Shown: positions 44,565-53,517 of the stretch, piece after piece
How positions within the stretch are numbered: the first letter of the stretch is position 1
Layout: each line of letters opens with the position of its first letter
NCBI GenBank assembly: GCA_964606665.1
Contig: CAZSHS010000004.1
Span: forward strand, 62,001 to 126,000
Direction: 5' to 3'
Length of the DNA stretch: 64,000 nt
From: Aved-18 sp964606665
Lineage (GTDB): Bacteria > Cyanobacteriota > Vampirovibrionia > Obscuribacterales > Obscuribacteraceae
Program-made: the position numbers and the translations under genes
Notes under the pieces: model-generated
Told to the model about the DNA's origin: nothing
Database searches by the model: none
What the model saw: the letters and a program-made list of their open reading frames with translations, nothing else

Positions 44565-44840
44565 TTAGGAGAAGCGAATAGCTATTCCCAGCTCGCGGCC
44601 CTTTTGCTGACACCAGTTGATTGCCAATTGTCGAGCTAATGCAAGATTGGAAGCTGGGTTTGAACAGTTGGAAAAAACTCGTTCAAGAATTTGTTCCAAC
44701 TCCAGTTTGTGCGGTTGCATAGTCTGTGGCACGTGGCATGGAAAGCAGACTTTCCATGAACCTGTTTCGTCGACACTGACAATATCGAGATCAAGCGTGA
44801 CTTCCTGACTTTTAGAAACGGAGATTGAAGCGCTTGTCAT
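44565..44840 (-). CDS. Small protein of unknown function
   Basis: 91 aa; family not recognised. The N-terminal half is beta-like and includes a CFPC pair (KVCFPCHVP, residues ~31-39), the C-terminal half helical (RVFSNCSNPASNLALARQLA). No signal peptide. It has its own likely promoter just upstream, which supports a real gene. The sequence around the Cys pair could bind a metal, but this is only a suggestion. Confidence 0.55.
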   Translation of the reverse strand: MTSASISVSKSQEVTLDLDIVSVDETGSWKVCFPCHVPQTMQPHKLELEQILERVFSNCSNPASNLALARQLAINWCQQKGRELGIAIRFS

Positions 44841-44875
44841 AAGGTTAGACCCGTGTTTTGCTACCGGCTATCCTT

Positions 44876-44905
44876 ATAATAACGTTACAATTTCATTTTG
44901 CGCAA
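44876..44905 (-). promoter_or_regulatory. Probable promoter of the 91-aa gene
   Basis: On the minus strand, TTGCGC (44905-44900) and TATTAT (44881-44876) are separated by 18 bases, ending about 36 bases before the ATG at 44840. A TATAAT also reads on the plus strand at 44875-44880 but has no -35 box. Confidence 0.45.
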
Positions 44906-44963
44906 GCCTAAAAGCCGTTCTATTAGCCAGAAATCATGTTGTCATGAGAGGCGTCTTAGAGAC

Positions 44964-45719
44964 TTAGCGTGAGCCGTCTTCTTCTTTCAGCACGTAGCCT
45001 TCGCCGCGAACTGTCTGAATAAGCCGTTTTTGGCTGGCATCTTCCAGTTTAGATCGCAAATAACGAATATACACTTCAATTACGTTTGATTCGCCGATGA
45101 AGTCATAGCCCCATACTTTGTCGAAAATAAATTCGCGTGAGAGAACTTGCTCTGGATACTGCATAAAGAGTCTCAAGAGATCGAACTCTTTGGCGCGCAA
45201 ATCGAGCTGGCGTTCGCCGCGCTTGACCACACGATTGAGTTGGTCCATCCACAAATCAGAATAAGTAAGAATTCCTTCTTGCGGTTTGCGTCTCATCACA
45301 GCTCTAATACGAGCAAGTAATTCTTCTGTCGCAAAAGGTTTTGTTAGATAATCATCGGCACCTGAATCAAGACCGACTACACGATCTTGGACACCGTCTT
45401 TGGCTGTAAGCATGATGACTGGGACTTTGGACATGGCGCGCAGTCTGCGGCAGACTTCCACCCCATCGAGTCCGGGAAGCATCACATCTAGAAGTACCAA
45501 ATCTGGTTGGTCACGTTTGAAAAGATCCAGACCCTGATTGCCTTCATGGGCTACTGATACTTGATATCCTTCATAACCGAGTTCGAGCTCAATGAGTCTC
45601 GCGATGTTAACATCGTCCTCAATAATGAGAATTTTTAAGGCGCTGCCCTCGTTTCCGCTAGACACGATATCTGTTATCCCCCGTCTGTAAGCAACCTTTA
45701 TATGGTAGCTGAAATTCAT
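44964..45719 (-). CDS. OmpR/PhoB-family response regulator
   Basis: 251 aa. The receiver domain (acid pocket IIEDD, phospho-acceptor Asp78 in LVLLDVMLPG, Thr in VIMLTAKDG, Lys in DDYLTKPF) is followed by a winged-helix output domain (LDLRAKEFDLLRLFM, SNVIEVYIRYLRSKLE, VRGEGYVL). No sensor kinase gene is adjacent, so it is an orphan here. A GTG at 45665 would remove 18 atypical N-terminal residues and place the start closer to the first strand; it has GGGGG 12 bases upstream and may be the real start. Confidence 0.92.
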   Translation of the reverse strand: MNFSYHIKVAYRRGITDIVSSGNEGSALKILIIEDDVNIARLIELELGYEGYQVSVAHEGNQGLDLFKRDQPDLVLLDVMLPGLDGVEVCRRLRAMSKVPVIMLTAKDGVQDRVVGLDSGADDYLTKPFATEELLARIRAVMRRKPQEGILTYSDLWMDQLNRVVKRGERQLDLRAKEFDLLRLFMQYPEQVLSREFIFDKVWGYDFIGESNVIEVYIRYLRSKLEDASQKRLIQTVRGEGYVLKEEDGSR

Positions 45720-45896
45720 CTCACTGCCAGGATTATGTCTTTCCTTTACACAAAACGTAAAAGCTCTAGAACTTGGCGTTCATGCCTGGCGTTGAACATT
45801 AAATTTAGCAGGTGTTAACCCGGAAAGAAATACCTTCACTACCAATAAATTGGAATTTCTTTTGGTTATTGCTACCTGGAAACCCTTATCGCCTGA

Positions 45897-47111
45897 CTAC
45901 TTACCGAACTTGAACCAGTAATCAGCCTCTTTGCCGACAGGAGCAGCTTTCTTTTGTACTTCAGGAGCGCGTGAGCCGTAATTGAAACTATAAGTAGTAT
46001 GCGATTGTGGCGCAGGCAACGTGGCTGGCGAATTGGAAACCGCCGGTTGGTTAGGTATTACAGGACTTGCAGTCTGCTGTGTTTGTTGAATCGGCTGAAT
46101 AGCCTCTTGACGCTTTATTTCTGGCGGAGGTGTTTTCTTCACTACACCACCAGTGACGAATGCTTTATATGTATAAGGACTATCGTCATCTGAAGGCAGG
46201 GCTTGGGGTGAAGATGGCTTTGCCGAAATTATAAGCGGGTCGCCTTCCCATTTGCTTGACATTGATGGTGTCTGGAAGGCTTGACGGTCGAATCGCACTT
46301 CGGATTGAACTTTGTCTTTTAAATTGTCAAATGAACTTACGATGTCTGATTTGCCGTCGCTTAGAGTTTCGATTAAGTTGCGGGTAAATACGCCGTTTTG
46401 ATAACGTTTCGATTCCCACGAGCGTTGCTCTGCAGAACTTGAAGAGATAACAATCTGACCGGTGCCAGCTATTGCATCGGGGTCGAAGTTGACTGCTCGG
46501 TACAAGCCTTTGCTTGCAGTGGTTGCAGCACCGCTATTACATGCATCGAGAATTAAGACCACGCGATCGCACTTAGTGCGGCGTCTAATAACAGGAGACA
46601 GGTCAGACAAATTTATTCCGGATGTGAAAAGTTTGTCTTCGTTTGTGTCGTGACAAATGAGGAAATTTTCTCCGCCTCGGTCCAGCTCTTTGGGACTACC
46701 GTGCGAAGAGGCATAAATCAAGACTAGATCGTTTTCGTCGACGCGCTTTGGTAGCCAGTCGTCGCAGATAGCAGAAAAAATATTATCGTGGGTAGCATCA
46801 TCGTTCAACAAAAGCAAAACGTGATCTGGTGCGAAGTTTGCTTTTTCTACTAAAAACTTGGCAAAGTCTGCGGCGTCTTTGGCCGAGAAGTGAAGCTGGG
46901 GAATGCGCTTATCTTTGAATGAATCGACACCAATAACAACTGCCCACTTGTCGCGAATGGGTCTGACCGTGCGCGTTGCGCCAGCTTCAAGCACCTTTTG
47001 CTTGGCTTCTTCGCTTGCCAACGCCGGTAAAGACAGGCTTAAGCTCATGGCATTGGCCAGCAAAAGTGGAGCGATGAGTGCTGCCATAAATTGTTTTGCT
47101 TGCTTTTTCAT
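45897..47111 (-). CDS. Exported caspase-like (C14/metacaspase-type) protein
   Basis: 404 aa from the ATG at 47111, which gives a standard signal peptide (residues ~7-33, ending ALA); a longer frame from 47180 would bury it. The caspase-hemoglobinase fold is clear: VVIGVDSFKDKRIPQL, His137 in YASSHGS and Cys191 in LDACNSG. Such enzymes cut after Arg or Lys rather than Asp. The C-terminal ~110 residues are Gln/Pro-rich. Localisation outside the cytoplasm is unlike a cell-death caspase and suggests envelope processing. Confidence 0.82.
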   Translation of the reverse strand: MKKQAKQFMAALIAPLLLANAMSLSLSLPALASEEAKQKVLEAGATRTVRPIRDKWAVVIGVDSFKDKRIPQLHFSAKDAADFAKFLVEKANFAPDHVLLLLNDDATHDNIFSAICDDWLPKRVDENDLVLIYASSHGSPKELDRGGENFLICHDTNEDKLFTSGINLSDLSPVIRRRTKCDRVVLILDACNSGAATTASKGLYRAVNFDPDAIAGTGQIVISSSSAEQRSWESKRYQNGVFTRNLIETLSDGKSDIVSSFDNLKDKVQSEVRFDRQAFQTPSMSSKWEGDPLIISAKPSSPQALPSDDDSPYTYKAFVTGGVVKKTPPPEIKRQEAIQPIQQTQQTASPVIPNQPAVSNSPATLPAPQSHTTYSFNYGSRAPEVQKKAAPVGKEADYWFKFGK

Positions 47112-47212
47112 GGTCCGATTTTCCAACTTCTCACTATTATGCAAAAGGCACCGATTTTTTTCTACATCGGTATAACCCATTAGCCCAGTTATTTAGGTGG
47201 AAATGCTTATGT

Positions 47213-48220
47213 TTACAACAAATTATTCTGGTCTGCCCAGGCAATCTCTGCTTTTAGCGCTTTTTCTAAATCGGTTTTGGGTGTGAAGCCAGTCTCACTT
47301 ACCAGTTTGTTCACCGAACATGTGGTTTCGGTAGTAAGCTTTTCTAGCTGTTCAGAGGTTACAGGTGCTTTTCCAGGCATAAAGGTTTCAAGCAGTTTGA
47401 CGCCCATCTTCAGTATACCGGCATTGTAAGAGCCTATTTTCATGTTTAGTGCCGAACCAATCGATTCTGCTAATTCGAAAACAGTCACTGGTTGAGGGTT
47501 GGCAACGTTGTAGACGTGATAGCCGGGTGGTGTTTTTTGCAGTACATTCAAAACAGAATTGGCCACATCGCGTGCATAGATGATTGATTTGCCGGTCTTT
47601 GCGCCACCAATGTGTTTGTATCTTTCGCTTTTGATTTCGCGAATCATCTTTATAAGATTGCCGCGGTCACCTTCGCCAAAAACAAGCGACGGACGCAGGA
47701 CAATAATTCTTGGAATACCATCGAGTGTCTTCAAGAAATTTTCTGAAGTTGATTTTGAAACTGCATAAGGGCTTGTCGCCTTAATAGGGGCAGTTTCGTC
47801 AATATTGCTGAATGGACCAGGTCCATAAACTGCCGAGGAGCTGAAAAATACAAGTGTATTGACTTTGTTTGCCCTGCAAGCTTCAGCTAACTGCTGAGTG
47901 GCGCGGACATTCATTACTTCGTATTCTTGATATTGAGCATCAGGCATGTGCACAAGACCAGCAGTGTGAACTACGGTGTGACAGCCACTTGTCATTTCGC
48001 GATAATCTTTTTCGAGCATCAAACTGAAGTCGGCTGTCTTAAAATCAGCCATCGCCACATCAAAGGCGTTATTGATGCGCTGCTTCGCCGCCGCCTTGTC
48101 ACGCACCTGGGCTCGCACAACGCCATAACTTTCGCGCTGCAAAATATCAACTACTTGACGCCCAATCATTCCGGAAGCTCCGGTGACGAGGACTGAATTA
48201 TTTCCGTTTGGGTTTGCCAT
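47213..48220 (-). CDS. Extended SDR: NAD-dependent sugar epimerase/dehydratase
   Basis: 335 aa. The nucleotide loop is VTGASGMIGRQ (residues 13-23), with HTAGLVH and the catalytic Ser/Tyr/Lys in FFSSSAVYG and YAVSKS. The pattern fits UDP-sugar epimerases or dehydratases, though 3-beta-hydroxysteroid-dehydrogenase-like relatives are also possible. It follows the GT2 gene by 28 bases in the same direction, suggesting a part in making an activated sugar for surface glycans. Confidence 0.85.
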   Translation of the reverse strand: MANPNGNNSVLVTGASGMIGRQVVDILQRESYGVVRAQVRDKAAAKQRINNAFDVAMADFKTADFSLMLEKDYREMTSGCHTVVHTAGLVHMPDAQYQEYEVMNVRATQQLAEACRANKVNTLVFFSSSAVYGPGPFSNIDETAPIKATSPYAVSKSTSENFLKTLDGIPRIIVLRPSLVFGEGDRGNLIKMIREIKSERYKHIGGAKTGKSIIYARDVANSVLNVLQKTPPGYHVYNVANPQPVTVFELAESIGSALNMKIGSYNAGILKMGVKLLETFMPGKAPVTSEQLEKLTTETTCSVNKLVSETGFTPKTDLEKALKAEIAWADQNNLL

Positions 48221-48248
48221 CTTTAATAACTAACGGGTCTCGCTGGTC

Positions 48249-49232
48249 TCATTTAACTGGTGTTTCGAACTTGTCTGCTTCTTGAGCTTTTTCTGCTTCT
48301 TTTGGCTTTGAACTCGACAAAGCTATTTGCTTGTCAATAGCCTCTTTCTTCTTGTTATCAGTGATCGACTTGAGTTGATTCACGACAATGAAAAGACCGG
48401 CCCTCATCCAGATTGCAGCATACACCAGCAGGTTAATCGGGGCCCAGTATTGTTTAGCATAGTGTTTCCTGTAAAAAACTTCCATGCCCTTGTGCAAATT
48501 CACTGTGGCGCCAAACGGTCTCAGCCGACTGGATGCTCCATGTATGTGATACACCACACTTTCAGGATAATAAATCACACTGTATCCATCTTCTTTTATA
48601 CGCCAGCACCAGTCGATATCTTCGCCGAACATAAATATGTCTTCATCCAGAAGACCAATTCGGTCGATTATTTCTTTGCGAACCATCATGCATGAGCCAG
48701 ATAATGCGTCCACTTCAAGCTCTTTGTTGGGATCAGCGTGAGTGAGATTGTATTTGGCAAAAGTTTTGTTGTTTGGAAACAAATGACTTAAATAAGTTAC
48801 TCGATAAAATGCAGATTCAAGTGATGGAAATGAGCGTCTGCATGCTAGTTGCAGCGTACCGTCCGGGTTTAGCACTTTGGGTCCCACTGCACCGCATTCT
48901 TTGCGCTGGTCAAGAAAGGCTGCCATTCTGGATATGGCGTTATCTTCGACCAGAGTATCTGGATTTAAAAGCAAAACATATTTGCCCTTAGCTTTTGGAA
49001 TGACCTGATTACAAGCGATAGAAAAACCAAGATTCTTGTCGTTGGCAAGTAAAAATATGTCGGGATAATTTTTGGAAAGCAGCTCAACTGAACCATCTTG
49101 TGAATTGTTGTCTACAATCAAAAATTCGAAATCGGCATGTCCAGTATCATTTTTCTTGATTGACTCAATACAAGCCATCAGTAAGTCAGGCGTTTTCCAA
49201 TTTACTATGACGATAGAAACTGTAGGTGTCAT
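48249..49232 (-). CDS. Family 2 glycosyltransferase (rhamnosyltransferase-like)
   Basis: 327 aa. A GT-A fold with SIVIVNWKTPDLL at the N-terminus, DNNSQDGS, the metal-binding LLNPDTLVE (DXD-like NPD) and ALSGSCMMVRKE, then FMFGEDIDWCWR as the acceptor/base region. A hydrophobic segment near 265-285 suggests membrane association. Typical for surface polysaccharide assembly. It lies 15 bases after the mutase gene and 28 before the SDR gene. Confidence 0.88.
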   Translation of the reverse strand: MTPTVSIVIVNWKTPDLLMACIESIKKNDTGHADFEFLIVDNNSQDGSVELLSKNYPDIFLLANDKNLGFSIACNQVIPKAKGKYVLLLNPDTLVEDNAISRMAAFLDQRKECGAVGPKVLNPDGTLQLACRRSFPSLESAFYRVTYLSHLFPNNKTFAKYNLTHADPNKELEVDALSGSCMMVRKEIIDRIGLLDEDIFMFGEDIDWCWRIKEDGYSVIYYPESVVYHIHGASSRLRPFGATVNLHKGMEVFYRKHYAKQYWAPINLLVYAAIWMRAGLFIVVNQLKSITDNKKKEAIDKQIALSSSKPKEAEKAQEADKFETPVK

Positions 49233-49247
49233 CAGGCTTTGTGATTC

Positions 49248-50825
49248 CTAGAAGTTAAGAGAAGGACGGAATTTTCCAAATGCTTTTTTGAGTGTTTCGC
49301 TGATTTCGCCTACAGATGCGTAAGCTTCTACTGCAGTGCAAATATATGGCAATAAATTTTCGTCCTCATTGCTTGCGGCTTTGAGCAGCTCTTTAAGCGC
49401 ATCTTCGACTGCTTGATTATTTCGTTTCGCTTTTATTTTGGCGAAGCTTCTCTTTTGTTCATCTTCAAGACTTGGGTCAACACGCAATACAGGAATTTGT
49501 TCCTCGTCTCTATCTATGTATTCGTTTACGCCAACTACTATTTTGTGCTTGCCTTCGACATCTTTGTGATATTGATAAGCTGAATTTTCAATTTCTTTTT
49601 GAATGTATCCAGCTTCGATAGCTTTGACTGCGCCGCCGATTTTCTCGATTTTTTCAAGATAATCGAGCACCTCTTTTTCAAGATTGTCGGTCAAGCTTTC
49701 TATGTAATAAGAGCCAGCAACAGGATCCACGGTATTTGTGACGCCTGTTTCGTATCCAATTATTTGCTGGGTGCGAAGGGCTGTGAGGGCTGAAGCTTCA
49801 GTCGGCAAGCCGAGTGCTTCGTCTTTGGAATTAGTATGTAGCGATTGTGTTCCGCCAAGAACGGCAGCTAGAGCCTCAATTGTAGTGCGGACAATATTGT
49901 TGTCTGGTTGTTGTAGAGTAAGACTCGAGCCTGCTGTTTGAGTATGAAAGCGCAACATGAGCGAGCGTGGATCTTGAGCGTTGAAGCGCTCTTTCATTAT
50001 TTTGGACCAAAGTCTGCGCGCTGCTCTGAATTTGGCAATTTCTTCCATGAAGTCCATTTGAGCAACAAAGAAAAATGACAAGCGTGGAGCGATATCGTCT
50101 ACTTTTAAGCCTTTTGACACTGCCGCCTCGACATAGGCAATGGCATTGGCAAGTGTGAACGCCACTTCCTGTGCGGCTGTAGCACCAGCTTCGCGAATGT
50201 GATAGCCGCTTATGGAAATCGAATTCCAGTTGGGCATGTCTTTAGCGCAGAAATCAAAAATGTCTGTGATTAAGCGCATCGAGCCTTTAGGCGGGAAGAT
50301 GTAGGTATTGCGCGCTTGGTATTCTTTTAAAATGTCGTTTTGAATCGTGCCCTTGAGCAAGGCTGGCTCTACGCCTTGCTTTTTTCCTACTGCGCGATAC
50401 ATGCAAAGCAAGATGGCGCTTGTGGCATTAATAGTCATTGAGGTGGAAACTTTGCCCAAATTAATTTGATCAAATAACAATTCCATGTCGGCAAGAGTGT
50501 CAATGGCAACGCCCGTGCGACCGACTTCTCCAAGAGCGCGCGGATCGTCTGAATCTATACCCATTTGAGTTGGTAGGTCGAAAGCCACTGAAAGACCGGT
50601 TTGACCGTTGTCTAAAAGATATCTAAATCGTTGATTGGTTTGCAGAGCATTGCCAAAGCCCGCGTACTGGCGCATAGTCCAGAGTTTGGAGCGATACATC
50701 GAGCGGTGAATTCCGCGCGTAAACGGATAATGACCGGGTAATCCCAGCTTAGAGTCAGGGTCCCAGCGCTTTTGCTCAAGGTCCTGTTTGCGATAAATAA
50801 ATTGCTGGTTTTTTTCTTGGGACAT
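49248..50825 (-). CDS. Acyl-CoA mutase large subunit (methylmalonyl-CoA mutase family)
   Basis: 525 aa: only the TIM-barrel substrate domain, with no C-terminal cobalamin domain, so a separate B12-binding small subunit is needed and is not in the window. Signatures: WTMRQYAGFGNA with Tyr54, GLSVAFDLPTQMG, GTIQNDILKEY, SISISGYHIREAGA, TQSLHTNSKDEAL. Tyr54 is as in methylmalonyl-CoA mutase, but the position that I align with its carboxylate-binding Arg reads Glu in AYVEAAVSKGL, so the substrate is open. It starts 56 bases from the divergent CBS gene. Confidence 0.85.
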   Translation of the reverse strand: MSQEKNQQFIYRKQDLEQKRWDPDSKLGLPGHYPFTRGIHRSMYRSKLWTMRQYAGFGNALQTNQRFRYLLDNGQTGLSVAFDLPTQMGIDSDDPRALGEVGRTGVAIDTLADMELLFDQINLGKVSTSMTINATSAILLCMYRAVGKKQGVEPALLKGTIQNDILKEYQARNTYIFPPKGSMRLITDIFDFCAKDMPNWNSISISGYHIREAGATAAQEVAFTLANAIAYVEAAVSKGLKVDDIAPRLSFFFVAQMDFMEEIAKFRAARRLWSKIMKERFNAQDPRSLMLRFHTQTAGSSLTLQQPDNNIVRTTIEALAAVLGGTQSLHTNSKDEALGLPTEASALTALRTQQIIGYETGVTNTVDPVAGSYYIESLTDNLEKEVLDYLEKIEKIGGAVKAIEAGYIQKEIENSAYQYHKDVEGKHKIVVGVNEYIDRDEEQIPVLRVDPSLEDEQKRSFAKIKAKRNNQAVEDALKELLKAASNEDENLLPYICTAVEAYASVGEISETLKKAFGKFRPSLNF

Positions 50826-50833
50826 TTCTTAGG

Positions 50834-50861
50834 TATAATGACGACCTGCACGCATATTATA
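50834..50861. promoter_or_regulatory. Overlapping divergent -10 elements
   Basis: In the 56-base gap between the mutase and CBS genes, TATAAT reads on the plus strand at 50834-50839 and on the minus strand at 50861-50856. The -35 boxes are weak or lie within the neighbouring genes. Transcription in the two directions would therefore compete. Confidence 0.45.
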
Positions 50862-50881
50862 TAAAGGGAGAATGTTTCCTC

Positions 50882-52297
50882 GTGAAGTATTACGAAAATA
50901 TATTGGAGACTGTTGGGTCGACCCCACTAGTTCGAGTCAACAAAATTTCCAAAGGGCTTAAACCTCTAATTCTTGCCAAGATGGAAACCTTTAACCCCGG
51001 CGGCTCGGTCAAAGACAGACCGGCGCTAAGAATGGTCGAGGAAGCCGAAAAGCAAGGTTTGCTCAAGCCAGGCGGCACAATTATCGAACCAACTTCAGGC
51101 AACACAGGCACAGGACTTGCTCAAATCTCAGCCGTGCGCGGCTATAGATGCATCTTGGTTTGCCCAGACAAAGTTGCCCCAGAAAAAATAAATCTACTCA
51201 GAGCCTATGGTGCTGAAGTTGTCATAGTGCCAACTAGTGTTTCAGCCAGTTCGCACGAGAGTTATTACTCAGTGGCAAACAAACTGACAAATGAGATACC
51301 TGGCGCTTTTCAGCCGAATCAGTTTGCTAACCCCAATAATCCGATGGCTCACACGGTCTCTACTGGTCCTGAAATTTGGGAACAGACATCGGGCAAGATT
51401 TCTGCTTTTGTAGCAGGCATCGGAACTGGTGGAACCATATCTGGTACTGCCAGATTTTTGCGCGAAAAAAATCCTGGCATTAAGATTGTTGCCGCCGACC
51501 CAGAAGGCAGTATTTATTCAGGCGACATGGCAGGCTCTTATAAAGTCGAAGGCATTGGCGAAGACTTTATTCCTAAAAACGCAGACTTAAAAATAGTGGA
51601 CGAAATTATTCGAGTATCTGACAAAGAGTCATTCAATATGGCTCGTCGTCTGGCTCGCGAAGAAGGCATTTTTGTTGGTGGCTCTTCTGGCACAGCAATG
51701 TGCGCTGCACTCAAAGTAGCCGAAGGCATGTCGACCGAAGACGTTGTGGTAGTGCTCATGCCTGACGGTGGCAGAGGCTACTTGAGCAAAATTTATTCAG
51801 AAGAATGGATGCGTGATAGCGGATTTTTGCCCTCCCCTGAGCACAGCTTTTTCTTGAGCGATTTGCTTGCGCGCAAAGAGAAGCACGGCAAAGTGGGTGG
51901 TTCAATGATCACCGTTTCTCCCGATGAGCCAGTGCAAAAGGTAATTGAGTTAATGGCCAAACACGGTATTGATCAATTGCCGGTCGTTACGCAGGGCGGT
52001 CAAAACACTGGTCACATAAACGATGTTGTTTGTATGCAAGTTGTATTTGAGCGCAAAGACCCATCGAAGATGAAAGTCCAAGACGTAATGGGCAAGCCGT
52101 TTCCGCAGCTTGAAGCAAACTCAGAAGTAGATGCGCTCTATAAGTTATTCAGACTCGGCAACGCCATGGTAGTGGTGACAAGAGATGGAAAAGCAGAGGG
52201 CGTGCTTACTCGTTACGACATTATGGCTCACTTAAAAGAGACCATCGACAACCAAGAAAAGGACCAGAAAAAATCAAAAGCGGGCGCAACTGCCTAG
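50882..52297 (+). CDS. Cystathionine beta-synthase with CBS-domain pair
   Basis: 471 aa from a GTG. The PLP fold holds Lys44 in NPGGSVKDRPALRM, the substrate loop TSGNTGTGLA and the phosphate-binding GIGTGGTISGT. Residues ~330-455 are two CBS modules (MITVSPDEPVQKVIELMAKHG, MVVVTRDGKAEGVLTRYDIM), which typically bind adenosyl compounds and regulate activity. It condenses serine and homocysteine to cystathionine. No heme-binding N-terminal extension is present. First gene of a plus-strand operon with CGL, a PstS-like protein and metH. Confidence 0.92.
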   Translation: MKYYENILETVGSTPLVRVNKISKGLKPLILAKMETFNPGGSVKDRPALRMVEEAEKQGLLKPGGTIIEPTSGNTGTGLAQISAVRGYRCILVCPDKVAPEKINLLRAYGAEVVIVPTSVSASSHESYYSVANKLTNEIPGAFQPNQFANPNNPMAHTVSTGPEIWEQTSGKISAFVAGIGTGGTISGTARFLREKNPGIKIVAADPEGSIYSGDMAGSYKVEGIGEDFIPKNADLKIVDEIIRVSDKESFNMARRLAREEGIFVGGSSGTAMCAALKVAEGMSTEDVVVVLMPDGGRGYLSKIYSEEWMRDSGFLPSPEHSFFLSDLLARKEKHGKVGGSMITVSPDEPVQKVIELMAKHGIDQLPVVTQGGQNTGHINDVVCMQVVFERKDPSKMKVQDVMGKPFPQLEANSEVDALYKLFRLGNAMVVVTRDGKAEGVLTRYDIMAHLKETIDNQEKDQKKSKAGATA

Positions 52298-52330
52298 ACT
52301 GATTTCAACATCTATATATAAGGAACGAAA

Positions 52331-53488
52331 ATGAAATTCTCCACCAAAGCGATACACGTAGGACAAGAACCAGATCTCACAACGGGTGCCGTGATAACTC
52401 CTATTTATCAAACTTCTACTTATGTGCAAGAAGGTATCGGTAAGCACAAAGGCTATGAATATGCCCGCACAGGCAATCCTACAAGAACCGCTTTGGAACA
52501 GTGTTTGGCTTCGCTCGAAAATGCCAAATATGGTCTTTGTTTTGCTTCCGGCCTCGCTGCAGAAATGAACATCATGTATATGCTCAAGCAAGGCGACCAT
52601 GTGGTCGTGGGCGAAGACGTATACGGCGGGACTTACAGATTGTTCCAGCGTGTGATGACCAAATACGGTTTGAAATTTTCTTTTGTCGATTCGCGCGATT
52701 TGTCCAATGTTGAAAAAGCAATCACAAAAGAAACTCGTATGCTTTGGCTGGAAACACCAACCAATCCTATGTTGCAATTGGTTGACATTCAAGCTGCTAC
52801 TAAATTGGCTCGCAGCAAAGGCCTTATCACAGTAGTGGATAACACATTTGCAAGTCCATATTTGCAAAATCCGCTCGACTTGGGCGCCGATATAGTTGTG
52901 CACAGCACCACTAAATATATTGGGGGACATTCAGACGTTGTTGGCGGTGCATTAATGACGAGCAACACTGAGATGTATGAAGAACTCAAATTCCATCAAA
53001 ATGCTTGCGGTGGTGTGCCAGGTCCTCAAGATTGCTTCCTCACCATGCGTGGTGTCAAAACACTTGCCGTGAGAATGGAACAACATCAGAAAAATGCTAT
53101 GGAAATAGCCAAATTACTTAGCGGTCATGAAGGTCTTGAAAAAGTAATTTACCCAGGTCTTGCAAATCACCCTCACCACGAGCTTGCTAAAAAGCAAATG
53201 CGCGGCTTTGGTGGCATGCTATCCATTGTTGTTAAAGGCGGACAGGATGCGGCACAAAGATTCATGACAGGCACCAAATTATTTAGCCTGGCAGAGTCAC
53301 TTGGTGGTGTCGAATCGCTTATGTGTCACCCTTCGACTATGACACATGGTTCCATTCCAAAAGAAGACCGCGAAGCACGCGGAATTACAGACGGATTGGT
53401 TCGCTTATCTGTTGGTATCGAAGATGTTGAAGACTTAGTCGAAGACATCAAAACTGCGCTTGCTAAAATAAGCGCTGTCACCGCCTAG
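52331..53488 (+). CDS. Cystathionine gamma-lyase / gamma-synthase (PLP)
   Basis: 385 aa. The PLP lysine is K195 in HSTTKYIGGHSD; YEYARTGNPTR and FASGLAAEMN are the usual family segments. Next to CBS it most likely acts as cystathionine gamma-lyase, giving cysteine (reverse transsulfuration), but gamma-synthase and lyase are not safely separable by sequence. Starts 33 bases after CBS with AAGGA upstream. Confidence 0.88.
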   Translation: MKFSTKAIHVGQEPDLTTGAVITPIYQTSTYVQEGIGKHKGYEYARTGNPTRTALEQCLASLENAKYGLCFASGLAAEMNIMYMLKQGDHVVVGEDVYGGTYRLFQRVMTKYGLKFSFVDSRDLSNVEKAITKETRMLWLETPTNPMLQLVDIQAATKLARSKGLITVVDNTFASPYLQNPLDLGADIVVHSTTKYIGGHSDVVGGALMTSNTEMYEELKFHQNACGGVPGPQDCFLTMRGVKTLAVRMEQHQKNAMEIAKLLSGHEGLEKVIYPGLANHPHHELAKKQMRGFGGMLSIVVKGGQDAAQRFMTGTKLFSLAESLGGVESLMCHPSTMTHGSIPKEDREARGITDGLVRLSVGIEDVEDLVEDIKTALAKISAVTA

Positions 53489-53517
53489 TCCCACTTAGGA
53501 CTTTAAAGGAAAATCTA

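Noticed and set aside
50826..50881. Possible cobalamin or SAM riboswitch ahead of the mutase and CBS/metH operons
   Set aside because: The gap is only 56 bases, too short for either class, and shows no B12-box-like sequence.
52274..52930. 218-codon minus-strand frame
   Set aside because: Antisense to the cystathionine gamma-lyase gene, whose protein is clearly conserved; Cys/His/Phe-rich shadow composition.
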